From NCBI RefSeq assembly GCF_030541005.1, contig NZ_JASSVM010000001.1:62001-126000 (forward strand): 64,000 nt of DNA, read 5' to 3'. This stretch comes from Marinobacter sp. SS5-14b. Its GTDB lineage: Bacteria; Pseudomonadota; Gammaproteobacteria; Pseudomonadales; Oleiphilaceae. Shown piece after piece: positions 8,104 through 16,061 of the stretch (position 1 is the first letter of the stretch; each line of letters begins with the position of its first letter). Below the pieces are notes generated by a model. It did not search any database. It saw only the letters and a list, made by a program, of their open reading frames with translations, and was not told where the DNA came from. The position numbers and the translations under genes are program-made.

Positions 8104-9030
8104 GTGTCCTACCAGTTATACGTTACCGGTGGCTACGGCTTTACCGAAAGGATTCTGCCGTCGTTACTGCACCCCTCCGAAGCGATTTCCATCGCACAGG
8201 ACTATTTCTCTCGAGGCTATCAGGGCGCTCATATAGAGCCCTCGCCGGATTCTGGTTTCCGGGTTCTGGAAAAAGCATCCAGCAGTGAGCGTCAGGGAAT
8301 ACTCGATGCCTTGCAAAGCGGGCAAATGGTGCTTGCCCGGCAGGGCGGCGCATCGTTCGGACTTTTCACAGAACATAATGCCAGTCCTGATCATCTTCGC
8401 TCAGACCTGCCGAAGCCCCTGGTGAGCCGTTTGCGTGAGCAATGGCCAACGGGTACGGGCGGTGGTTTGACCATGCGTTCAGATTCGCTGCACGCTCCCG
8501 CCAAACAGGATTATCAGCGGGCTTCGGAGCCAGTTGCGGCACCCATTCCCGGGAAGGGCCCCTATAAACTGACCATTCAGTATCGCTGGCCGGATGGCAC
8601 GGGCGTTGCCGATTTGCCGTTTCAGGTGGGCACAGATCTGGACAGCCTGTCAGGCGTGTTGGATCACCAGGGCGCCGCCACCGTCGACGGTCTTAACGGT
8701 CGATATGCAACGGTTCGGCTGAGCTCCAATGCAAGCGATGACACGGTACGTCATGAGCGAAAAGCTATCATTGCGGGTCTCGATCGCCTGCTGGGGGAGG
8801 AACGGCGGGAAACCGAATCCAGGGCGCAGGGATACCAGGTGCTGCCCTGGTACCAGAAAGCCGTGGTGAGCGTCGGTGCATTCGCTGAGAGTGCGTTTGA
8901 TGCGGCTGGCGCAACAGTTGATTATGTTTTTGGCATGTACAGCTTGAATAGTCCTGCCGCACTTGCGCTTGATGTTCTAAAGTCGACGTGGAGTTGCCAG
9001 TCAAGGCAATGCAGACAGTGGATGGGGTAA
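8104..9030 (+). CDS. N-terminal part of a polymorphic toxin (frameshifted)
   Basis: This 308-residue frame starts at GTG 8104 after AAGGA. The N-terminal 100 residues are not recognised. Residues about 150-215 resemble an Ig-like or carboxypeptidase-regulatory fold seen in type VI and other polymorphic effectors, followed by an Ala-rich amphipathic region (VSVGAFAESAF). The reading frame degenerates after DVLKSTW into a Cys/Arg-rich end. The natural continuation lies in the other frames, so this is the first part of one gene with the following fragment. A better ribosome-binding site, CAGGAG, precedes ATG 8072 in a third frame, which may mark a further lost base. No signal peptide is seen. 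The export route is unknown; a type VI effector is a guess. Confidence 0.6.
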   Translation: MSYQLYVTGGYGFTERILPSLLHPSEAISIAQDYFSRGYQGAHIEPSPDSGFRVLEKASSSERQGILDALQSGQMVLARQGGASFGLFTEHNASPDHLRSDLPKPLVSRLREQWPTGTGGGLTMRSDSLHAPAKQDYQRASEPVAAPIPGKGPYKLTIQYRWPDGTGVADLPFQVGTDLDSLSGVLDHQGAATVDGLNGRYATVRLSSNASDDTVRHERKAIIAGLDRLLGEERRETESRAQGYQVLPWYQKAVVSVGAFAESAFDAAGATVDYVFGMYSLNSPAALALDVLKSTWSCQSRQCRQWMG

Positions 9031-9055
9031 GGCCTTCATTGAGGCGTGGAACGAA

Positions 9056-9928
9056 ATGCGCCACGATCGGTGGATTTCTACCATCGGGTTTTCACCTGCG
9101 GATATCAGCACGGAAGATCTGATTGAAGCATACGAATTGGCCAGCCTGGTGATGTTCGATGACGAACTGAGGACGGCGCTCGTCGAGTTTCTGTCTGAGT
9201 ATGCTGTAATACATCACCATACCGAATACACCCATGCGGGTGGTGCACTGGTGTTTGAGGTAGTTCTAAGCGCAATTCTGGGCCCCGCCGTTTTTGGTGG
9301 AGGCAAAGCCGCCCAAGCATCTGGCAGCGCTCGCTACGCCGGCGTATTGGCCGCACTTGGAGCCTCTTTCCGTAAGTTTGGTGAGGCGCTCAAGCTTCAG
9401 CGTTTACGTAAGGTGTGGCGAGATGCTGATCTAAAGAACAAGAACCACTTTGAAGCTGAAGCCAAGCCGCGCCCAGAGGGTATCCAGGCTCAGCCTGAAA
9501 CTCCAAGCGCTGAGTTAATGACCGTAAAACCGGGCACATTGAGAGGGACGCCAGAGTTGCCCCACCCAAATGCGAATGCTGATATGGTTCGTTCTCTAGT
9601 TAGACAAAATGAATCAGCAGAAATCTTATCCGATAGAGGCTTGGATGTGGCTCATTTACCTAATATGGGCAAGAAAGGAGGAAATCCGGACTTGGATATC
9701 AACAGTAGGCCAGCAGATGTCTATTCGCCTAAGTCCAAAAATCCGAACACTATTAGGGATAACATGATACACAAGGTTGAGCATCAGGCGCCGGATATAG
9801 TTCTTAATATTACTGACTCCCCATTGTCTTCAGCTGATATTTTGAAGTTCCTGGATGAAAAGCCGGTGAATGGTTTGAAAAACTTATATCTGATTGATGG
9901 TGAAATTGTATTGCTGAGGAGATTTTAA
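9056..9928 (+). CDS. C-terminal toxin part with CdiA-type tRNase domain
   Basis: This 290-residue fragment is open in this frame from 8981. It has no convincing ribosome-binding site at ATG 9056, so it is probably the second part of the gene starting at 8104. Residues 60-100 hold a hydrophobic glycine/alanine segment. The last 100 residues match the CdiA C-terminal nuclease pattern known from Burkholderia CDI toxins, which cut tRNA: GNPDLDI, then ADVYSPKS, a DIVLNITDSP strand, and a closing LKNLYLIDGEIVLL. These acidic and lysine residues fit a PD-(D/E)XK-type active site. Base composition becomes visibly AT-richer from about 9560. The immunity gene follows after one base. Confidence 0.7.
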   Translation: MRHDRWISTIGFSPADISTEDLIEAYELASLVMFDDELRTALVEFLSEYAVIHHHTEYTHAGGALVFEVVLSAILGPAVFGGGKAAQASGSARYAGVLAALGASFRKFGEALKLQRLRKVWRDADLKNKNHFEAEAKPRPEGIQAQPETPSAELMTVKPGTLRGTPELPHPNANADMVRSLVRQNESAEILSDRGLDVAHLPNMGKKGGNPDLDINSRPADVYSPKSKNPNTIRDNMIHKVEHQAPDIVLNITDSPLSSADILKFLDEKPVNGLKNLYLIDGEIVLLRRF

Positions 9929-9929
9929 C

Positions 9930-10319
9930 ATGAGTATTACTCTGAATTTGGAGGTTGCCAAGGGCGTCAGTATCGAAGATGTAAAAGGGGCGTTATCGGG
10001 TGTTGAGTGTTCAGACTATTCTGAGACGAAATCAGGATTTTCTGTGAAGTTAACTAACACGAATGCGATGATGTCAGTAAATGCTAATATCGAGGACTCA
10101 GATATATTAGCTGAGGGATTGGAGGGCGCAGAGTGGTCGGTTGGATTAAGGATATATTTTGACGTTGATGCTACGTTGCAGGCGCCCTTTGATGATGTGA
10201 AAAAAATTGTTCTAAATCTATCTGAGCAAGTTCCATTTGAGTTTGTATTGTCTTTTCAATACGAATCGATCTACGCACAAAGAGATTTTAATGGTCTTGA
10301 ACTGAGCGAAGATTTTTAG
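9930..10319 (+). CDS. Predicted immunity protein for the upstream toxin
   Basis: This 129-residue acidic, probably cytosolic protein has no family I can name. The role is inferred from position: it starts one base after the toxin stop codon, with a strong GAGGAG at 9916-9921, and shares the low-GC composition of the toxin tip. This layout is standard for toxin-immunity pairs, where the small acidic partner blocks the nuclease. The sequence is predicted as mixed alpha/beta, with Asp/Glu-rich stretches (ANIEDSDILAEGLEG). Confidence 0.65.
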   Translation: MSITLNLEVAKGVSIEDVKGALSGVECSDYSETKSGFSVKLTNTNAMMSVNANIEDSDILAEGLEGAEWSVGLRIYFDVDATLQAPFDDVKKIVLNLSEQVPFEFVLSFQYESIYAQRDFNGLELSEDF

Positions 10320-10605
10320 AATACAGGGACCTTGGACCGATTCATTTTGGAGCTTATGAATGGGGTGCCCCAAACTGTCGGAGTGGCCGATTATTGATCC
10401 TGACAACCCTCCAGAAGGGTATTGTCGGGGCACCAAGGTAATGAGTCCGGAGGACGACACTGCGCCTTGACATTATTTTGCGGTGAAGCGCCATCAGGTA
10501 TTTGCCCAGAAAATGTGGGTGAAGCCAGGTGATGATGACCTGGGTGAACTCGTAACTGCGCGATTTGTGTTCCCGACAGTGGCCACCTGATAGTTTGTGG
10601 AGAAG
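10320..10605. other. AT-rich gap after the immunity gene, no gene recognised
   Basis: No frame here has both a start with ribosome-binding site and a recognisable product. Short runs on both strands stay open but look like shadows. The region may be debris of an exchanged toxin or immunity cassette, but no similarity supports this directly. Confidence 0.4.
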
Positions 10606-10700
10606 CTCAAGCGTCTTTTTTCCAGACCCGCACCCCACGTACCCTCCTGAACACCCAGAAAGATGGGTGCCCAGGCAGACGGCCAGGAGCCCAAGCCAAA
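10606..10700 (+). repeat. Decayed half-copy of the palindromic repeat
   Basis: From TTTTTTCCAGA at 10616 the sequence follows the right arm of copy 5: CACCCCACGTACC, then CCAGGAGCCCAAGCC at 10683-10697 matching the copy-5 flank GGCTAGGAGCCCAAGCC. The left arm and central segment are missing or unrecognisable. It abuts the 3' end of ilvD. Confidence 0.5.
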
Positions 10701-12377
10701 CTATGGCAAGTCAGTCACAGCCCCGGTAGATGCAGAACTTACGGTGCGAGCGTATTTCGCCAAAACACCCCGGGTAAATCGTGGCTCCGGTGGCGTCCAG
10801 GCTTTGCGCCGTTTCTCCATTTCCTCGTCAGAGATCTCCAGCAGGATTGAGTTGTTCACCGCATCGATGGTGATGGTGTCGCCATCCTCCACCAGTGCGA
10901 TCGGGCCACCGACGGCGGCTTCCGGGGTGATGTGGCCGACCACAAAACCATGGCTGCCACCGGAAAAACGGCCATCGGTGATCAGCGCCACATCGCTGCC
11001 TAGACCTTTGCCCATGATCGCGGAGGTGGGGCTGAGCATTTCTCGCATGCCCGGGCCGCCTTTGGGGCCTTCGTAGCGAATCACCAGCACATCGCCGGCC
11101 ACTACGGTGCCGTCGAGAATCCGCTCCTGGGCTTCCTCTTCAGAATGGAACACTCGCGCCCGACCGGAGAAGTGGGTGCCTTCTTTGCCGGTAATCTTGG
11201 CCACCGAGCCCTCCGGCGCCAGGTTGCCGAACAGGATCCGCAAATGGCTGTCTGCTTTGATCGGATTCTCAAAGGCCCGGATGATCTGTTGATCGTCCGG
11301 ATAGGGCGCCACGGTTGCCAGGTTTTCGGCCAGGGTCTTGCCGGTCACCGTCATGCAGTCGCCGTGCAACAGACCCCGGTCCAGCAGCATCCGCATCAGG
11401 GGCTGAATGCCACCGATGGCGACCAGCTCAGACATCATGTAATGGCCCGATGGGCGCAAATCGGCCAGCACCGGAACCTGTTTGCCAATGCGCACGAAGT
11501 CGTCCAGTGACAGCTCAACCCCTACCGTGCTTGCCATGCCCAGCAAATGCAGCACCGCATTGGTGGAGCCACCCAGCGTGATCACCACGGTAATCGCATT
11601 CTCGAACGCCTCGCGGGTCATGATGTCAGACGGTTTGATGTCTGCGTCCAGCAGTTTCAGCACCGCCGCGCCGGCGGCCTCGCAATCGGCCAGCTTGGTA
11701 TCCGACACCGCATTCTGCGCCGAACTTCCCGGCAAGCTCATACCCATCGCCTCAATGGCCGAGGCCATGGTATTGGCGGTGTACATGCCGCCACAGGAAC
11801 CCGGCCCCGGAATCGCCGTTTCCTCGATCTGCTTCACCTCAATCAGATCCATCTTGCCCTGGGCATGGGCACCAACGGCCTCAAACACCGAGATGATATC
11901 GGTGTGGTTCTCCCCCGGTTGAATAGTCCCGCCGTAAACAAACACCGATGGGCGGTTCAACCGCGCCAGCCCCATCAGGCAGCCGGGCATATTCTTGTCA
12001 CACCCGCCAATGGCCACCAGCCCATCAAAGCCTTCACAACCGGCGACGGTTTCGATCGAATCTGCAATCACCTCCCGCGACACCAGCGAGTACTTCATGC
12101 CTTCGGTGCCGTTGGCGATGCCGTCGGAAATGGTGATGGTATTAAAAATCAGGCTCTTACCCCCTGCTGCATCGGCGCCTTTGGCGGCTTCCCGGGCGAG
12201 CCCGTCAATGTGCATATTGCACGGCGTCAGATTGCTCCAGGTGGACGCAATACCAATCTGAGGCCGCCGAAAATCCTCATCCGTAAACCCCACCGCCCGC
12301 AACATCGCACGACTGGCCGACTTGTTGATGCCATCTACCACCGGCGCGGAATAGCGACGTCGTTTGTCCGTAGTCAT
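10701..12377 (-). CDS. ilvD: Dihydroxy-acid dehydratase
   Basis: This 558-residue enzyme dehydrates 2,3-dihydroxy-isovalerate and 2,3-dihydroxy-3-methylvalerate to the keto acids of valine and isoleucine. Iron-sulfur ligand cysteines are visible in [17 protein letters not shown] and [12 protein letters not shown]. The C-terminal [10 protein letters not shown] block carries the conserved serine. The start is ATG 12377, eight bases after GAGAGG; a TTG two codons upstream is less likely. It follows ilvM by 286 bp, in the same orientation, with a palindromic repeat in the gap. It is therefore probably the distal gene of the attenuated ilvGM unit. Confidence 0.96.
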   Translation of the reverse strand: MTTDKRRRYSAPVVDGINKSASRAMLRAVGFTDEDFRRPQIGIASTWSNLTPCNMHIDGLAREAAKGADAAGGKSLIFNTITISDGIANGTEGMKYSLVSREVIADSIETVAGCEGFDGLVAIGGCDKNMPGCLMGLARLNRPSVFVYGGTIQPGENHTDIISVFEAVGAHAQGKMDLIEVKQIEETAIPGPGSCGGMYTANTMASAIEAMGMSLPGSSAQNAVSDTKLADCEAAGAAVLKLLDADIKPSDIMTREAFENAITVVITLGGSTNAVLHLLGMASTVGVELSLDDFVRIGKQVPVLADLRPSGHYMMSELVAIGGIQPLMRMLLDRGLLHGDCMTVTGKTLAENLATVAPYPDDQQIIRAFENPIKADSHLRILFGNLAPEGSVAKITGKEGTHFSGRARVFHSEEEAQERILDGTVVAGDVLVIRYEGPKGGPGMREMLSPTSAIMGKGLGSDVALITDGRFSGGSHGFVVGHITPEAAVGGPIALVEDGDTITIDAVNNSILLEISDEEMEKRRKAWTPPEPRFTRGVLAKYARTVSSASTGAVTDLP

Positions 12378-12496
12378 GAGCAAAACCTCTCAATTAAATT
12401 CTGTAAACGGAATCTGTCTCTCCCCAGCAAAACCCACAAAGCCGATAAGAGCACAATTTCAACAGGCGCCGGAGTCAAAAACTCCCGTACCAAAAA

Positions 12497-12635
12497 TGCC
12501 CGTCGGTAGGGGGGGGTTGGGGTGGTTTTCTGGCAGGGAAAAAAATGTCTGAGCGCAGCGAGTTATTTTTCCCAGAAGAAAATCACCCCACACCCCGCGT
12601 ACCCGCCCGCAAACCCACAGGCTAGGAGCCCAAGC
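12497..12635 (+). repeat. Palindromic intergenic repeat, copy 5 (subfamily B)
   Basis: This copy lies between ilvM and ilvD. GGGGTGGTTTT (12519-12529) pairs with AAAATCACCCC up to 12589, with one G-T wobble. GGGAAAAA pairs with TTTTTCCC. The centre reads TGTCTGAGCGCAGCGAGTT, with GCA in place of GAA between the two GC pairs. The flank CCCGCCCGC followed by GGCTAGGAGCCC matches copies 1 and 2. Confidence 0.85.
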
Positions 12636-12663
12636 CAGCAGGCGAGAACCCCACCCAAGACCC

Positions 12664-12945
12664 CTAAGCCGAAACCGACCGAACCGATGCCCCCTGTTCC
12701 TGAAGGGCCACATCGACAACGGTATGCAGCTTCTCCAGTTGAGAGCGTAACATGGTAATGGGCCGGCTGCCGGAGAGCGTCAGGGCGATGTCCAGGTGGT
12801 CATCGGCAGACTCCATGGACATCCGCGAAATCCGGAACCCCCGAACGCGAACGACCTGGCACAAACGCTCCAACGCCGCCGCCTCCTGAATCATCCGGCA
12901 ATTCAAAGTGTAACTGTGCATAGAACTGTCCGCCTGCGGGCTCAT
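12664..12945 (-). CDS. ilvM: Acetolactate synthase II small (regulatory) subunit
   Basis: This 93-residue ACT-domain protein is the length of E. coli IlvM and far shorter than IlvH/IlvN. Its start codon overlaps the ilvG stop in an ATGA arrangement, with AAGGAG eight bases upstream inside ilvG. It should bind IlvG to give active acetolactate synthase and confer any feedback response. The ACT core is seen as a hydrophobic beta-alpha-beta pattern (CQVVRVRGFRISRMSM, then DIALTLSG). The C-terminal tail after LHTVVDVAL is short. Confidence 0.9.
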   Translation of the reverse strand: MSPQADSSMHSYTLNCRMIQEAAALERLCQVVRVRGFRISRMSMESADDHLDIALTLSGSRPITMLRSQLEKLHTVVDVALQEQGASVRSVSA

Positions 12946-14642
12946 GCTACCTGCTCCTTAGCGTTTGTATTGGTGCGACGGGTTTCATCAATCATCTCTT
13001 TATTGCTGCCACCGGGCTTTACAATTGGCCATACATTTTCCTCCCGGCTGATGGCCACGTGCAGCAGCATTGGCCCGTCGTAGGCCAGAATGGTCTCGAT
13101 GCCCCGGCGAATCTGATCGGTGCGCTCGATGAACAGGGCCGGAATATCAAACGCTCGAGCCATGGCGACAAAGTCTGGGTTGTCGTCCAGGTTGATGTGG
13201 CTTTCCCGGTTGTTGTAGAACAGCTCCTGCTGCTGGCGCACCATACCCAGGCACTGATTGTCGAGAATGATCAGCTTCAGCGGCAGGTTGTAACGGCGAA
13301 TGGTTGCCAGCTCCTGGGCGTTCATCATGAACGAGCCATCGCCGGTGACGTTGATCACCGTGCTGTTGCGGTCGGCAAACTGCGCACCAATCGCCGCCGG
13401 CAAGCCGAATCCCATGGTGCCCAGTCCGCCACTGGTCAGGTGGTGACGCGGATGATCGAACTCATAATGTTGGGCCACCCACATCTGGTGCTGGCCAACG
13501 TCACAGGCAATGATGGTGTCATCCGGGGCAATTCGGGACAGCTGGCGGATGAAGGCCGGGCCGGCGATCGGCGCCAGCGCCTCTTCATTATCCGCAGCCT
13601 GAAAGCCGCCGGTGGTGTACCAGGTTTTGCACTGTTTCTGCCAGTCGCTGATCGCCAGTGGTTCGGCTGCCAAGGCATCGGTAAACGCCGCCAGAATGCG
13701 ATCCAGGTCGCCACGTATGGCCAGGTCGGCTGGCCGGAGTTTGTTGAGCTCGGCGTTGTCGGCATCGATGTGGATCAGTCGGGCATTTGGCGCAAAGGTA
13801 TTCAATTTGCCGGTGGCGCGATCATCCAGGCGTGCGCCGACCACAAACAGCAGATCACACTCGTCCACCGCCTTGTTGGCGGCGCGGGAGCCGTGCATAC
13901 CCAGCATGCCCAGGTTGTGCGGATTGTGTTTGCCGGGATTGCCGATGCCTTTGAGTGTGACAACTCCTGGCAGGGAAGACGCGTTAGCAAAGGCGCGGAA
14001 GCTCTCTTCAGCGCGGGCCAAAGAGACCCCGCCGCCGCTGTAGAGTAAGGGCCGTTTTGCGGTGCGCAACAGAGTCATGGCACGGGTGATATCCGGACAG
14101 TTGGCTTCAGCTTCCTGTGCTGTCACCGGGGACGGCGTTGCCACCTCGGCCAGCAGAGTGTCCTTTGGAATATCAATCCACACCGGCCCGGGCCGGCCAC
14201 TCTGGGCCAGAGCAATGGCCTCTTCCATGATGGCGGGCAGGGCCTCTGCATCGTCCACCAGGTAGCTGTGTTTTACGATGCCGAGAGTCATACCCAGAAT
14301 GTCGGTTTCCTGGAAGGCATCGGTGCCGATCAGGCCAGAGGGCACCTGCCCGGTGATGACCAGCAGCGGTGTCGAGTCCATGTAGGCATTGGCCACACCG
14401 GTGATCAGATTCGTAGCGCCGGGGCCTGAGGTGGCAATGCACACGCCAATCTCGCCGCTGGCGCGGGCAAACCCATCCGCCGCCAGGGCGCAGGCCTGTT
14501 CGTGGCGGCACAGCACGTGTTCCACGCCCACATCGTCCACCAGCGCGTCGTATAGCGGCATGATGCAGCCACCCGGGTAGCCGAAAACTGTGCTGATGTT
14601 GTGGCGGTGGAACGCTTCAAGAATGTGCTGTGCGCCGTTCAT
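12942..14642 (-). CDS. ilvG: Acetolactate synthase II large (catalytic) subunit
   Basis: This 566-residue thiamine-diphosphate enzyme forms acetolactate or acetohydroxybutyrate, the first common step of valine, leucine and isoleucine synthesis. The catalytic glutamate is E48 in CRHEQA. The cofactor-binding signature GDGSFMMN continues about 30 residues to the conserved NQCLGM. The FAD-binding middle domain includes GARLDDRATG. The start ATG 14642 has AAGGA 11 bases upstream. It is preceded by a leader peptide and terminator, so expression is probably set by attenuation. Confidence 0.96.
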   Translation of the reverse strand: MNGAQHILEAFHRHNISTVFGYPGGCIMPLYDALVDDVGVEHVLCRHEQACALAADGFARASGEIGVCIATSGPGATNLITGVANAYMDSTPLLVITGQVPSGLIGTDAFQETDILGMTLGIVKHSYLVDDAEALPAIMEEAIALAQSGRPGPVWIDIPKDTLLAEVATPSPVTAQEAEANCPDITRAMTLLRTAKRPLLYSGGGVSLARAEESFRAFANASSLPGVVTLKGIGNPGKHNPHNLGMLGMHGSRAANKAVDECDLLFVVGARLDDRATGKLNTFAPNARLIHIDADNAELNKLRPADLAIRGDLDRILAAFTDALAAEPLAISDWQKQCKTWYTTGGFQAADNEEALAPIAGPAFIRQLSRIAPDDTIIACDVGQHQMWVAQHYEFDHPRHHLTSGGLGTMGFGLPAAIGAQFADRNSTVINVTGDGSFMMNAQELATIRRYNLPLKLIILDNQCLGMVRQQQELFYNNRESHINLDDNPDFVAMARAFDIPALFIERTDQIRRGIETILAYDGPMLLHVAISREENVWPIVKPGGSNKEMIDETRRTNTNAKEQVA

Positions 14643-14668
14643 GGTCGTTTTTTCCTTTTCTTTGCCGC

Positions 14669-14707
14669 AAAAAGAAACCCCCGGGACCTTGCGGTGCCGG
14701 GGGTTTC
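14669..14707 (-). terminator. ilvGM attenuator terminator
   Basis: On the minus strand GAAACCCCCGG and CCGGGGGTTTC form an 11-bp stem, extended by ACC/GGT across one C-C mismatch around a GCAA loop, and followed by TTTTT. It lies between the leader peptide stop and ilvG. It is a Rho-independent terminator placed as in classical amino-acid operon attenuators. Confidence 0.88.
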
Positions 14708-14729
14708 TGGTGTCTTGGTCAGGTTGTCG

Positions 14730-14822
14730 CTATCTCACCTGCTTGTCCACGCAAAAGCCCCCGGACGGTACCACGACCACCAGGACTAGCTTCACAAGGA
14801 CAACCACTGAGTTGAGATTCAT
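14730..14822 (-). CDS. ilvL: ilvGM leader peptide
   Basis: This 30-residue peptide has a central run with Val at 11 positions and four Leu (SVVVLVKLVLVVVVPSGG) and no Ile. It resembles E. coli IlvL in layout: a hydrophobic codon run, then Pro and Gly, and a short charged tail. Ribosome stalling at scarce Val- or Leu-tRNA would alter folding of the following RNA and prevent the terminator at 14669-14707. No strong Shine-Dalgarno is seen before its ATG. Confidence 0.85.
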   Translation of the reverse strand: MNLNSVVVLVKLVLVVVVPSGGFCVDKQVR

Positions 14823-14866
14823 AAAATCGACAGTCTGCTCTGAATTGATTCAAACAATGTGTGTAG

Positions 14867-14896
14867 AATCTAACCTACGTTTTTAACCGGTTGCAA
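14867..14896 (-). promoter_or_regulatory. Candidate promoter for ilvLGM
   Basis: On the minus strand TTGCAA (14896-14891) and TAGATT (14872-14867) are separated by 18 bp. This would start transcription about 40 bp before the leader peptide. The match is moderate and the assignment rests on position. Confidence 0.35.
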
Positions 14897-14973
14897 CCTT
14901 TTATTTTCGGTTTGCCGGGCGGCCCCAAATTTTATGACGCGGCCAGCAATAATTCATTAACAGCGAGTGAGTG

Positions 14974-16056
14974 ATGACAAAAGCGAAATGGAGTTCCCTG
15001 GGCCTGTCGATTCTGGTTGTCGTGCTCTTGGTCATCTGGATGGCAACCGGCGAGGTTAAAGTTGCGAGCGACGAGGTTCCACCAGAGCCCGAACAGGAGC
15101 AGCGGGAGTTGACTCGGGTTGAAGTGGAAACGCTTGAGTCTGAATCCTATCAGCCAGAATTGAAACTGCAGGGTCAGCTTGAGCCCTGGCAGATGGTGAT
15201 GGTCAGCGCCCGCGTAGCGGGAACCGTTGAAAGCCTTCAAGTGACCCTGGGTGATCAGGTTACAGTAGGCCAGGCGCTGCTGACCCTGTCTACCGATGGC
15301 CGTGATGCGGTGGCAGCGCGCTGGCAAGCCCGAATTCGTAAGCTGGAAGCGGACCTGTCCGCTGCGCGTCAGCTTAAGGCTCGCAACCTGGCGGCTGAAA
15401 CGGAAATACTGAGCCTGCAAAGCGAGTTGTCCGCAGCCCGGGCTGAGTTGAAAGCGGCTGAACTGGCATTGGAGCACCTTCAGCCCGAAGCGCCGTTTGA
15501 TGGTGTGGTGAATCGCCGTGAAGTTGATCCGGGCGCGCTGGTGCAAGTGGGTACTCCGCTGTTTGAGTTGGTGCAGGTAGACCGCCTGAAGGCCACCGGG
15601 CGAATTCCACAGCAAACGGTTAAGGACGTACAGCCGGGGCAGGCGGTTGAGGTGAACCTTCTGGATGGTAGTCGCCTGGCGGGCGTGGTCAGTTTTGTGG
15701 CCAGTGCCGCCGACCCGAACACCCGGAGTTTTGCGGTCGAAGTGGTGGTGGAAAATCCGAACCTGCAAAAAGCCGCGGGTGGCACCGCGAACCTCAATAT
15801 CCGGCTGCCGGAACAGAAAGCGATTTTCATTTCACCTGCCTACCTGAGCCTTAATGATGATGGCCGGCCCGGCGTGAAGTACGTGAACAGCCAAAACGAG
15901 GTGGTGTTCGAGACCGTCAAATTGCTCGGTATTTCAACCTCCGGCGCCTGGGTATCTGGCCTGCCAGACGAAATACGGTTGATTACCCGCGGTGCGGGGT
16001 TTGTCGCCGCCGGTGAAACGGTTCTGCCTGTCGACCGTTCTGACCAGCGGGGCTGA
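14974..16056 (+). CDS. RND efflux periplasmic adaptor (membrane fusion protein)
   Basis: This 360-residue protein has an N-terminal membrane anchor (residues 8-24), a lipoyl-like half (QGQLEPWQMVMVSARVAGTV), an alpha-helical hairpin about 110-165, the second lipoyl half (APFDGVVNRREVDPGALV) and a beta-barrel domain. It should link the inner-membrane pump encoded next to an outer-membrane channel. The chosen start is ATG 14974; a GTG codon at 14971 is also in frame. The pump gene begins 5 bp after its stop. No outer-membrane factor gene is present, so it likely borrows a TolC-type protein. Confidence 0.9.
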   Translation: MTKAKWSSLGLSILVVVLLVIWMATGEVKVASDEVPPEPEQEQRELTRVEVETLESESYQPELKLQGQLEPWQMVMVSARVAGTVESLQVTLGDQVTVGQALLTLSTDGRDAVAARWQARIRKLEADLSAARQLKARNLAAETEILSLQSELSAARAELKAAELALEHLQPEAPFDGVVNRREVDPGALVQVGTPLFELVQVDRLKATGRIPQQTVKDVQPGQAVEVNLLDGSRLAGVVSFVASAADPNTRSFAVEVVVENPNLQKAAGGTANLNIRLPEQKAIFISPAYLSLNDDGRPGVKYVNSQNEVVFETVKLLGISTSGAWVSGLPDEIRLITRGAGFVAAGETVLPVDRSDQRG

Positions 16057-16061
16057 TCACC

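Noticed and set aside
9021..9032. A programmed +1 frameshift at GGGGTAAGG in the toxin gene
   Set aside because: A second frame break at AAA upstream is needed to give a natural protein, so random base loss or sequencing error explains the data better.
11547..12509. A 320-residue open frame antisense to ilvD
   Set aside because: It lies fully opposite a clear ilvD and has His/Arg-rich composition typical of a GC-rich shadow frame.
59..12758. Recurring small open frames with a similar FFAGKRCLSEASCFSKKN-like product at several gaps
   Set aside because: They are translations of the palindromic repeat on one strand or the other; similarity comes from the repeated DNA and no ribosome-binding site or extended product is present.
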